A stretch of 5,208 nt of DNA from Candidatus Woesearchaeota archaeon CG10_big_fil_rev_8_21_14_0_10_36_11 (GCA_002762845.1 PCYB01000052.1:1-5208), one strand, 5' to 3'; positions 1 through 5,152 are shown, counted from the stretch's first letter. Numbers and translations are program-made. Notes: generated by a model not told the origin, from the sequence alone.

Positions 1-39
1 CAACAAGCTTTCATTCGAAAAATGAAAGCGGAGAATTAA
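1..39 (+). CDS. Possible C-terminal end of an upstream gene (partial)
   Basis: Frame 1 is open from the window edge and ends with TAA at 37-39, giving the tail QQAFIRKMKAEN. It reads like a plausible protein C-terminus, but 12 codons are too few to prove coding. A competing reading in frame 3 (tail TSFHSKNESGELIK) stops at TGA 45-47 and would overlap the ATG at 44 as ATGA, a common arrangement in coupled genes. I cannot choose between the two, and neither may be real. Sequence to the left of the window would decide. Confidence 0.22.
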   Translation, partial: QQAFIRKMKAEN

Positions 40-43
40 TAAA

Positions 44-136
44 ATGAAACGAAATAATCTATCGAAGGGAAATTATTTTAGGATAACACATGACGTTCTT
101 TACAGGGAGAGACACTCACTTAATAATGACAAATAA
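44..136 (+). CDS. Possible 30-residue small ORF upstream of the 457-residue gene
   Basis: ATG at 44 to TAA at 134-136 encodes a 30-residue basic peptide beginning MKRNNLSKGNYF. A weak Shine-Dalgarno-like GCGGAG at 28-33 lies about 10 bases before the ATG. A possible upstream gene ends at 39 or at 47, which would fit a tightly packed operon. No TATA box sits at the leaderless distance, so it would depend on transcription from outside the window. No family is recognised. The length is close to what chance allows, so this is only a candidate. Confidence 0.28.
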   Translation: MKRNNLSKGNYFRITHDVLYRERHSLNNDK

Positions 137-144
137 CAATAAAA

Positions 145-153
145 TTTATAAAA
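145..153 (+). promoter_or_regulatory. TATA box of the 457-residue gene, leaderless spacing
   Basis: TTTATAAAA is centred at 149, 27 bases before the ATG at 176, with A-rich sequence just upstream as expected for an archaeal BRE. Archaeal transcription normally starts about 25-27 bases downstream of the TATA centre, so the mRNA should begin at or within a base or two of the start codon. No ribosome binding site precedes the ATG, in agreement. This supports the start at 176 over the internal ATG at 230. Confidence 0.75.
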
Positions 154-175
154 AACAGCATATTTCTTTTGATTT

Positions 176-1549
176 ATGGAATTACAACTTCATTTGAATT
201 CACCTGGCTCTGGAGATAAACCGTACACCATGGCACCAAGAATTCCTATTACGATAGCAGGTGAAACCATAGAATATCATCTTACTCCTATGACCTTGTT
301 ACGTCAAAACAATGCTGAGCATAATATTGGATATGTTGGTTCAGACGGAATTTTTATTGATAGGCGTTTAGGTGCTGCCGCGCCGTTCGCCGCTCTCTTT
401 TTACATTACATAAATCAACCCCACAAAGATCGTGAAGAAAGGTTAGGTAGAGAAACTATTGCAGGTTTAAACAGAGATCAGGTTATAGGTCTTGATTTAG
501 CATTAGTTCTTGACTATGCGGGGAAAGCACTTCGTCCACAAGATATGGCAATATTTGTACAACGAATAAAAGAAGATTCGTGTTATGACGCAGGCGTTGT
601 AGAGAAAGTATTACCAAGAGTATTAGATTCGTACTCTCTTGTTGGTAAAGAGACTAATGCACTTATAACAAGGGCAGAAGCAAGTGAAACATTTTATTTT
701 GAACGCACTGCACATTATTTAGATAGGCATCATAACAATCAGCACGTTAGGAGGTCTCGTTTGGCGTCTTCTTTACAAGGTAGAGTTGGAAGACTTCTAA
801 GTTCCGATACGGTCAGAGCTGAAAAAGCATGTCGAGAAATTGTACTAGATCCACAATATAAAGACAATCTCCCAGAAGTTGTTGCATTATTTGATGCATT
901 AGCTGCAATTGGTTCTGGGAAAACAGTAAGACTTAGTCCCGAAGCAAGTGGATTGTTATATTTATGTGAACGAAATCTTCCTTCACACAAGAAATCTCCA
1001 TTTAGATTCCTCGATGAAGCTGAAGCAAGAATGTTTGGAATTGAATTAGGGCAACGCGAAAACGCTATTAAGATTCTTAATGATAATGGATATTTTGAAT
1101 CAGCAAGACGAAGAATTGCAAAAATTGTTCTTGATGAAAATAGAGAAACAACAAAGATGATTGGTGAGATTGGCGACATTGTTATTCGGATTGAGGGTGG
1201 CGACAAAAATGTTTTTGAACGCGCTCGTCGTGCATTACAGGCGTATGGTACGCAAGAAGATGATACAGCGAATAAAGGGGCAATGGTTTCGTATGCTCAG
1301 CGGGAAAAAGAGGATCTTGCAGCTGTGCAAGAACAACTTAAAGATGTTCAATTACATCAACGTCTTGCAGTAACCGCTGCTCCTCTTTCAAGTAGAAATG
1401 CGTTGTTAGGTCAACGAGCAGTAGCGCTCCTAATACAAATGGGTTTACCAACTACAGATGTAACCTCTGCAATAAGAAAATCAGCGGAAAGTGATTTTAA
1501 AACACTTGAAGAGGCGGTTAGAAATCCACTTGCTCTCCCTTCCCCATAA
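176..1549 (+). CDS. Hypothetical 457-residue helical protein, possible C-terminal UBA/RuvA-C-like segment
   Basis: I do not recognise this protein as a member of a named family. It has no signal peptide and no membrane segment, so it should be cytoplasmic. The N-terminus (about 20-65) looks beta-rich (PRIPITIAGETIEYHL, then IGYVGSDGIFIDRR). The rest is predominantly helical and charged, with an Arg-rich stretch around 190-206. Residues about 372-396 are heptad-like and rich in Glu, Gln and Lys, and may form a short coiled coil. The last 45 residues (about 412-455) follow the pattern of UBA or RuvA domain III three-helix bundles: AVALLIQMGL, then a turn, AIRKS, then LEEAVRNPLAL. The start is set by the TATA box 27 bases upstream. 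The gene converges on the J-domain gene, with 7 bases between the stop codons. Coding is supported by length and promoter; the function is unknown. Confidence 0.9.
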   Translation: MELQLHLNSPGSGDKPYTMAPRIPITIAGETIEYHLTPMTLLRQNNAEHNIGYVGSDGIFIDRRLGAAAPFAALFLHYINQPHKDREERLGRETIAGLNRDQVIGLDLALVLDYAGKALRPQDMAIFVQRIKEDSCYDAGVVEKVLPRVLDSYSLVGKETNALITRAEASETFYFERTAHYLDRHHNNQHVRRSRLASSLQGRVGRLLSSDTVRAEKACREIVLDPQYKDNLPEVVALFDALAAIGSGKTVRLSPEASGLLYLCERNLPSHKKSPFRFLDEAEARMFGIELGQRENAIKILNDNGYFESARRRIAKIVLDENRETTKMIGEIGDIVIRIEGGDKNVFERARRALQAYGTQEDDTANKGAMVSYAQREKEDLAAVQEQLKDVQLHQRLAVTAAPLSSRNALLGQRAVALLIQMGLPTTDVTSAIRKSAESDFKTLEEAVRNPLALPSP

Positions 1550-1556
1550 TTTAACA

Positions 1557-3413
1557 TTAACGAGTATATAATTCTAACAAGGTATCAATATCTGCTGGAA
1601 CAAGTCGTTGCGCAGGAATTTTTGGTTGACTTCTTCCTATTTTAACCGTTTTTAAAAATTCGTATACGTCTCGTTGCGTTTGTGTCAACGGTTCATACAC
1701 TCTTTTCTGTCTATATTGATAATATGAACTTCTTACAAATCCACGTAGAAGGTCTTTAAATCCTCCAACAAATTCTGTATCTCCATTTGCTTCTTCAGTG
1801 ATTCGCTTTCCAGCGTATGCTGCCGCTTCAACAGTAACGTCTATTATTCCGGGATATGTCGTCTGTTTCCCTTTCTCATCTAATTTTAATGGATAGAGGG
1901 CATTTGTTGCGACTTTGAACTTGTGAGGGTGCATAACAAAAAATGCAAAATGTTTTTCAAACGTTCGCCGCCATTCTTCACGTGCAGGTTCAGTATTTGC
2001 GTTTAAGTATGTTTTCGCACCATCAGATACTGCTTTGACAAAATCAATTGCGTGAGGAACACTTTCAGGAAGTATAGTCTCAACCATCATTTCCATAAAC
2101 GCTTGCCAGTAATTGACACTCGTCATATTTAATCGTAAAGGATGATTCTGTCGAATCGTTTTTATAACGTTCCATAATCCCATGAATTGTTCATGTTGAA
2201 ACCCTTTCTCGCGTAATGTTATTGCAATATCAGATACTGTTGATAATATTTTTCCTCTATCGATCGTATAACCAACTCGTGCGAAGAATGTTTCTGTAGA
2301 TTCAACGAGTGATATTGCTTCTTCTAATGTTCTTTGTTCAAGACTTACTGATATTAACTCTCCGCGTTTTTTTGCTTCATCTTGTTTACGTTGATAGAAC
2401 GGAATAAGAAGTTCAACAACATTAACAAGTTTGGTTACTTGAGGAATAACGTCTTCTGCTTTGCAATGTGGTAAAAGAGTATGATACACTGGTCCGAACA
2501 TATCAAAATAATATTGGGGGCTTATTTGGCGCAAACTTGCATCTTCCCACAAATAATAATCTGTAGCTTCTTCTAATATTACCATTGCACAACTTGCTGC
2601 CGTAATCATCTGGTCTGTAGATAATCCATCCACTATCAACTTTCCTGCAAGATTTATTGTTATATCTATATCTTCAGCATTTGTCCCTTTTGTCATCCAT
2701 TGCGCATATATTAATGGGTCAACAAAATGGGAGAGAACTTCTGTTGGAATATAAGTAGGTGAACCAAACTGTTTACCAAACACAGACATAAAAAGAGAAT
2801 CCCACGTAAGTCTTTTTGGAACGAATCGTTTGGCAATCCCAACAGCTTTCTTTCCTTGTTCTACGTGTTCATTAATATTTGATTCAAGACTTTGTTTTTG
2901 TTCTATTGATTCAACTGGTTCAGTTCTTGTTCCGGGGTGTGATCTTGTGGGGATGGTTTTTGCTGCTTTATGGTGGTATGGTGTTGCTCTTTTTCTTTTC
3001 TGTTCTTGTTGTCTTATATGCCTAACTTGGTCTTCAAATTCACCTCTCAAAACTTCTGCCTGCCTATAAGCTTCATCTCTTGTTTTAACATTTTCTTGAC
3101 GGAAAAGGTCTGCTAGTCCTGTTACTTTTACTCGTGCTTCACGCAATACTTCATTACCCGCAATGTTTACTGTTCCGTTTCTTGTGTCGGCATTGAGTTG
3201 TTGTTTCCTTTCTGTGCAATACGTCTCAAGTTCGAAATATGCTTTCTGAAACAGTTTCCAATTTTCTTCCGCGTTTAGATCATCTTTTTGCCTATCAGGA
3301 TGAGATTCTAAAGATGCCAGCCTATACTGCTTTCGCACATCTGCAAATGTAATGTCTTGTAATCTTGTTCCTTCTGGAAATCCAATCGTGCGAAGAGCAT
3401 GTTCTAATCCCAT
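1557..3413 (-). CDS. J-domain (DnaJ-like) protein with large uncharacterised helical C-terminus
   Basis: This is a 618-residue protein. Residues about 1-70 form a recognisable J domain: helix I (LEHALRTIGF), helix II (FADVRKQYRLASLES), the catalytic HPD loop at 38-40 and helix III (about 49-66). HPD is the motif that stimulates ATP hydrolysis by Hsp70/DnaK, so a co-chaperone role is likely, though no DnaK gene lies in the window. Residues about 86-140 are helical and charged, possibly a coiled coil. Residues 131-165 are a basic, Pro/Thr/His-containing linker. Residues about 190-618 are helix-rich and match nothing I know. The Gly/Phe region, CxxCxGxG zinc fingers and substrate-binding domains of canonical DnaJ are all absent. 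No membrane segment is seen. The start at 3413 is fixed by a TATA box 25 bases upstream. The JAMM membrane gene lies 65 bases upstream on the same strand, but this gene has its own promoter. Confidence 0.93.
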   Translation of the reverse strand: MGLEHALRTIGFPEGTRLQDITFADVRKQYRLASLESHPDRQKDDLNAEENWKLFQKAYFELETYCTERKQQLNADTRNGTVNIAGNEVLREARVKVTGLADLFRQENVKTRDEAYRQAEVLRGEFEDQVRHIRQQEQKRKRATPYHHKAAKTIPTRSHPGTRTEPVESIEQKQSLESNINEHVEQGKKAVGIAKRFVPKRLTWDSLFMSVFGKQFGSPTYIPTEVLSHFVDPLIYAQWMTKGTNAEDIDITINLAGKLIVDGLSTDQMITAASCAMVILEEATDYYLWEDASLRQISPQYYFDMFGPVYHTLLPHCKAEDVIPQVTKLVNVVELLIPFYQRKQDEAKKRGELISVSLEQRTLEEAISLVESTETFFARVGYTIDRGKILSTVSDIAITLREKGFQHEQFMGLWNVIKTIRQNHPLRLNMTSVNYWQAFMEMMVETILPESVPHAIDFVKAVSDGAKTYLNANTEPAREEWRRTFEKHFAFFVMHPHKFKVATNALYPLKLDEKGKQTTYPGIIDVTVEAAAYAGKRITEEANGDTEFVGGFKDLLRGFVRSSYYQYRQKRVYEPLTQTQRDVYEFLKTVKIGRSQPKIPAQRLVPADIDTLLELYTR

Positions 3414-3433
3414 AAAGTACCATTTATTTTGTA

Positions 3434-3442
3434 TATTTATAA
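3434..3442 (-). promoter_or_regulatory. TATA box of the J-domain gene, leaderless spacing
   Basis: On the minus strand this reads TTATAAATA, centred at 3438, 25 bases before the ATG that begins at 3413. Transcription should therefore start at the start codon, and no Shine-Dalgarno sequence is present. The box sits in the 65-base gap after the stop of the JAMM gene. The J-domain gene can therefore be transcribed on its own even though both genes share a strand. Confidence 0.72.
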
Positions 3443-3478
3443 GTTTTTTGAGAATTATCTACTTATTGGTGATAGCAG

Positions 3479-4045
3479 TCAAGAATACACACTAAACCTA
3501 TCCGGTTCGCACATAACCACCATAAGAACGTCTTTGTTCAGTTTCTGCATTTCTCGTAATGTGTTTATGTCCGTCTCAGATGCAATACATTTCTTATAAG
3601 GATGTGTGTGTAACAATATCAACGATTCTTCCGGACAGGGAGCAAATGAGACGTGGTTAAATGCTTGTTCATACATTGTCGGTTGTTCCAACGACGTTAT
3701 GGAATAGACGCCATTTTCTTGTATTCCATCCATACAAACAGCAAATTCAGTTCGTTGTTCGCCGAAATACCATGTTCGTAACGTATCCGCAACAGTTTCG
3801 TCAAAAAGAATTGTTATGGTATCAGTTTCAAGCATATTATTATTTAATAAGTCAGATTCAATTTTCCCCTGCAGAATATCATTAAGTGGATATTGGACAA
3901 TGATAAACGATAAAATAAGAATAATTAGGAATAAGCTTATCATCCCAATTATGATTTTTGTAAACCAAGACTTTCTTTGAGGTTCATCTTTTAGTTCTTC
4001 ATTACTTTCATCAATATCATCAAACAGTTCTTGAGGATTGTGCAT
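3479..4045 (-). CDS. Membrane-anchored JAMM/MPN+ metalloprotease-like protein
   Basis: This is a 188-residue protein. Residues 1-29 are strongly acidic (nine Asp/Glu), then RKSWFTK leads into one hydrophobic segment at about 31-50. Residues about 75-188 form a compact JAB/MPN domain. The zinc motif is complete: H146-T-H148-P, ten residues from H148 to D159, and S156, giving HxHPx6Sx2D. E100 in a predicted strand (TEFAVCMDG) is the likely catalytic Glu. In this family these residues bind zinc and hydrolyse isopeptide or peptide bonds. The positive charges just before the membrane segment predict N-terminus inside and the JAMM domain outside, which is unusual. Four cysteines (104, 137, 153, 179) in that domain could form disulfides if it is exported. 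The protein ends soon after the final predicted strands, a minimal domain. The substrate is unknown. It is the left arm of a divergent pair, and a TATA-like box supports its start. Confidence 0.9.
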   Translation of the reverse strand: MHNPQELFDDIDESNEELKDEPQRKSWFTKIIIGMISLFLIILILSFIIVQYPLNDILQGKIESDLLNNNMLETDTITILFDETVADTLRTWYFGEQRTEFAVCMDGIQENGVYSITSLEQPTMYEQAFNHVSFAPCPEESLILLHTHPYKKCIASETDINTLREMQKLNKDVLMVVMCEPDRFSVYS

Positions 4046-4067
4046 GGCAGTATAAACAACATTACCT

Positions 4068-4075
4068 TATTAAAA
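4068..4075 (-). promoter_or_regulatory. TATA-like box of the JAMM gene, leaderless spacing
   Basis: On the minus strand this reads TTTTAATA, centred near 4071.5, about 26 bases before the ATG beginning at 4045. It is weaker than the other boxes in the window. A second TATA-like sequence on the same strand (TTTATACT at 4050-4057) is too close to the start to serve it. The spacing matches the other genes, so a leaderless transcript is likely. Confidence 0.5.
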
Positions 4076-4094
4076 TATTCTCTTCTTTTTTTGT

Positions 4095-4105
4095 CCCACT
4101 AGACA
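4095..4105 (+). repeat. 11-base direct repeat, copy 1 (CCCACTAGACA)
   Basis: This is an exact match to the copy at 4148-4158, in the same orientation, with a start-to-start distance of 53 bases. It lies about 19 bases upstream of the JAMM-gene TATA-like box. This is a typical place for an activator or repressor site in archaea. The role as an operator is inference; the repeat itself is read directly. Confidence 0.6.
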
Positions 4106-4120
4106 CAGGTATTTTACTCT

Positions 4121-4129
4121 TATTTATAC
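4121..4129 (-). promoter_or_regulatory. Additional TATA-like sequence between the two repeats
   Basis: On the minus strand it reads GTATAAATA, a good TATA box, and the plus-strand reading TTTATAC is also TATA-like. A minus-strand transcript would start near 4099, inside repeat copy 1. It would give the JAMM mRNA a leader of about 55 bases, or make a short RNA. No start codon fits a leaderless gene from this box, so it may simply be AT-rich spacer. Confidence 0.25.
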
Positions 4130-4147
4130 ATAAAATCATACCCACAC

Positions 4148-4158
4148 CCCACTAGACA
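4148..4158 (+). repeat. 11-base direct repeat, copy 2 (CCCACTAGACA)
   Basis: This second exact copy ends 13 bases before the TATA box of the 43-residue gene at 4172. It lies in a C-rich patch (4141-4150) that stands out from the AT-rich spacer. With copy 1 it places one motif upstream of each divergent promoter at similar distances, which suggests shared control of both sides by one DNA-binding protein. That protein is not identified. Confidence 0.6.
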
Positions 4159-4171
4159 ACCACGCGTAGGG

Positions 4172-4180
4172 TATATAAAA
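4172..4180 (+). promoter_or_regulatory. TATA box of the 43-residue gene
   Basis: TATATAAAA is centred at 4176 and is one of the strongest boxes in the window, preceded by GTAGGG. Transcription is expected near 4202, giving a leader of roughly 12-13 bases that begins almost exactly at the Shine-Dalgarno sequence. This differs from the leaderless spacing at the other genes. Confidence 0.72.
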
Positions 4181-4202
4181 CACTCTTTCTCTCTATCGTG
4201 TT

Positions 4203-4210
4203 GAGGTGAT
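4203..4210 (+). promoter_or_regulatory. Strong Shine-Dalgarno sequence for the 43-residue gene
   Basis: GAGGTGAT matches eight consecutive bases of the complement of the archaeal 16S rRNA 3' end (AUCACCUCC). It ends four bases before the ATG at 4215. It is the only strong ribosome binding site found in the window. It decides both the start and the reality of this very short gene, and it suggests efficient translation. Confidence 0.75.
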
Positions 4211-4214
4211 ATAT

Positions 4215-4346
4215 ATGAAAGTAAAATTGTTTCGAAAAGGAAGATTGGTTGGACTTGTTATGCCAGATTTCCATAATCCAGATCATGACGCTCGCAGAAT
4301 GAGACATTGGCAAAAGTTAGATTTGCCAGTAATCGGCGTACGGTAA
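4215..4346 (+). CDS. Small basic protein, 43 residues, unknown function
   Basis: ATG at 4215 to TAA at 4344-4346. The peptide starts MKVKLFRKGRLVGLVMPDF and ends LPVIGVR. The first 16 residues alternate hydrophobic and basic residues like a beta hairpin. The middle is His/Asp/Arg-rich (H20, D23, H24, D25, H31) around NPDHDARRMRHW, and one Trp is present at 32. There is no Cys and no membrane segment. No family is recognised. A strong TATA box and an eight-base Shine-Dalgarno match, correctly spaced, make coding likely despite the length. It is divergent from the JAMM gene, and a gap of 31 bases holding a further TATA box separates it from the basic-protein gene downstream. The His/Asp cluster could bind metal, but that is speculation. 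Confidence 0.72.
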   Translation: MKVKLFRKGRLVGLVMPDFHNPDHDARRMRHWQKLDLPVIGVR

Positions 4347-4348
4347 TA

Positions 4349-4356
4349 TTTATATT
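4349..4356 (+). promoter_or_regulatory. TATA box of the basic-protein gene, leaderless spacing
   Basis: TTTATATT is centred at 4352.5, 25.5 bases before the ATG at 4378, just after the stop of the 43-residue gene. It favours ATG 4378 over the in-frame TTG at 4372. Read-through from the upstream promoter could also transcribe this gene. Confidence 0.6.
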
Positions 4357-4377
4357 CCAGTACATATTTCTTTGTGT

Positions 4378-4701
4378 ATGCGTAAAGGTGCTGTTCATAC
4401 AAAAAAAGGTGTTAAACGCCGTAAATCTAAAGAGGAATACGTTTCTTTCACAAAGTTTCTTACAATTGTGTCTAGGCGAAAGCAGGACGTGTTTACTGCA
4501 CCTTCACCTGAGAAGCCTGAACAAAAGAGGGCTGGTAAATATGTTACTTTCAAAGCTCTTGTTGCCAAAATTAAGAAGAATAAGATTGCACGAGAAAGAT
4601 GGAGTAGGAAAATACGAAAGAGGCCAGTTGCAAATGGTATAAAAAGAACTATAAAAAGAAAATTTCATACAAGAAAAATTAAACATACAAAAAAACATTA
4701 A
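4378..4701 (+). CDS. Extremely basic 107-residue protein, probable nucleic-acid binder
   Basis: The protein has 25 Lys and 14 Arg among 107 residues (36%) against only six acidic residues, a net charge of about +33. It has no Cys, no membrane segment and no signal peptide. Basic blocks occur at about 9-18 (KKGVKRRKSK), 64-82 and 89-107, where the tail ends KIKHTKKH. Residues 20-40 are more hydrophobic (YVSFTKFLTIV) and could form a small fold. This composition suits binding to DNA or RNA, such as a chromatin-compacting or ribosome-associated protein, but I cannot match it to Alba, histone, MC1, Cren7 or a named ribosomal protein. The start at ATG 4378 rests on the TATA box 25.5 bases upstream; a TTG two codons earlier is less likely. 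It converges on the zinc-ribbon gene, with overlapping stop codons. Confidence 0.8.
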   Translation: MRKGAVHTKKGVKRRKSKEEYVSFTKFLTIVSRRKQDVFTAPSPEKPEQKRAGKYVTFKALVAKIKKNKIARERWSRKIRKRPVANGIKRTIKRKFHTRKIKHTKKH

Positions 4702-5078
4702 TCAAAATATTCTACATCATCAGTGCTTATTGTTATCTCTTTTTTGTTTTCAGTTATTTTGCGTTCAACCGGTTTTGGCACGTCTACAATGGTATTTTCA
4801 TTTTCTTTCGTATTCGTTTTATGGGTGATTATCTTAATTTCCATTGCTTTACTGTAATTAAAATTACCACAATTAATACAATTAAAATACGGACCAAACT
4901 TTCCACTTCGTAACTCAAGCCAGGAACCGCACGTACATTTAATTTCGTCAAGGGATTGTTTTGTATGTTTATGACATACGTCAAGACCTTGTTCATTCTT
5001 CTGCGTTGCTGTCCTTTCACAGAATGGACAGGAAATTTTCTTATACTGTCCATACACTTTTTTTGCTTTAAAACGCAT
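4698..5078 (-). CDS. Zinc-ribbon protein with topoisomerase-type C4 zinc finger, 126 residues
   Basis: Two zinc sites are visible. The first is C17-x2-C20 paired with C35-x2-H38. The second is C48-x-C50 paired with C67-x2-C70 around GSWLELRSGKFGPYFNC. This closely follows the topoisomerase I C-terminal zinc-ribbon pattern (C..CG.L..R.GkfGpf..C). Such domains bind single-stranded nucleic acid. Here the ribbon stands alone, without a topoisomerase catalytic domain. Residues 88-115 are a polar linker and the tail is acidic (ISTDDVEYFD). As I remember it, DPANN archaea encode similar small proteins. A GTG at 5099 would add seven residues, but the TATA box at 5101-5108 is 26.5 bases from the ATG at 5078, so 5078 is preferred. 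It is likely a nucleic-acid-binding protein with an unknown target, and it converges with the basic-protein gene. Confidence 0.9.
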   Translation of the reverse strand: MRFKAKKVYGQYKKISCPFCERTATQKNEQGLDVCHKHTKQSLDEIKCTCGSWLELRSGKFGPYFNCINCGNFNYSKAMEIKIITHKTNTKENENTIVDVPKPVERKITENKKEITISTDDVEYFD

Positions 5079-5100
5079 AAAGTTTGGGTGATTGGTCACA

Positions 5101-5108
5101 TTTATAAA
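5101..5108 (-). promoter_or_regulatory. TATA box of the zinc-ribbon gene
   Basis: TTTATAAA on the minus strand is centred at 5104.5, 26.5 bases before the ATG beginning at 5078. The GTG at 5099 lies only about five bases from the box and would fall outside the transcript. This makes 5078 the likely start and the mRNA leaderless. Confidence 0.7.
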
Positions 5109-5132
5109 AATAGTTATTTTTAGTAACTATTT
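5108..5132 (-). repeat. Inverted repeat (9-base arms, 7-base spacer) abutting the TATA box
   Basis: The arms are AAATAGTTA (5108-5116) and TAACTATTT (5124-5132), a perfect 9-base match. The repeat begins at the upstream edge of the zinc-ribbon TATA box, covering the BRE and the region just upstream. A dimeric regulator bound here could block or recruit TBP/TFB. The AT-rich composition raises the odds of chance occurrence, so the operator role is inference. Confidence 0.4.
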
Positions 5133-5152
5133 AGCTTTCTGAAGTTCCACAA

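Noticed and set aside
739..1206. 155-codon open frame antisense to the 457-residue gene
   Set aside because: It lies wholly within a convincing gene and has a Ser/Ile/Leu-rich composition typical of antisense frames.
2830..3069. 79-codon open frame with many cysteines, antisense to the J-domain gene
   Set aside because: It mirrors the basic, Gln/Arg-rich linker of the J protein; the Cys/Phe/Leu content is what the complement of that linker produces.
4081..4093. Pyrimidine/T-rich run as a possible terminator
   Set aside because: No plus-strand gene ends upstream of it; it lies between divergent starts and is probably just promoter-region composition.
4095..4165. tRNA-like GTCTAGTGGG on the minus strand (reverse of the 11-base repeat), resembling a tRNA D-arm/A-box
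   Set aside because: No T-arm GGTTCRANNCC sequence, no acceptor-stem pairing and no anticodon arm could be found around either copy.
4307..4642. Open frame on the plus strand overlapping the basic-protein gene
   Set aside because: It begins with a TTG inside the 43-residue gene, has no promoter or ribosome binding site at its start, and is a different frame of the better supported gene at 4378-4701.
4504..4698. 64-codon minus-strand frame rich in Phe, Ser and Cys
   Set aside because: It is the antisense shadow of the Lys-rich protein on the plus strand.
4829..5053. 74-codon minus-strand frame within the zinc-ribbon gene
   Set aside because: It lies in another frame of a gene with two clear zinc-binding sites; the hydrophobic run is an artefact of the frame.
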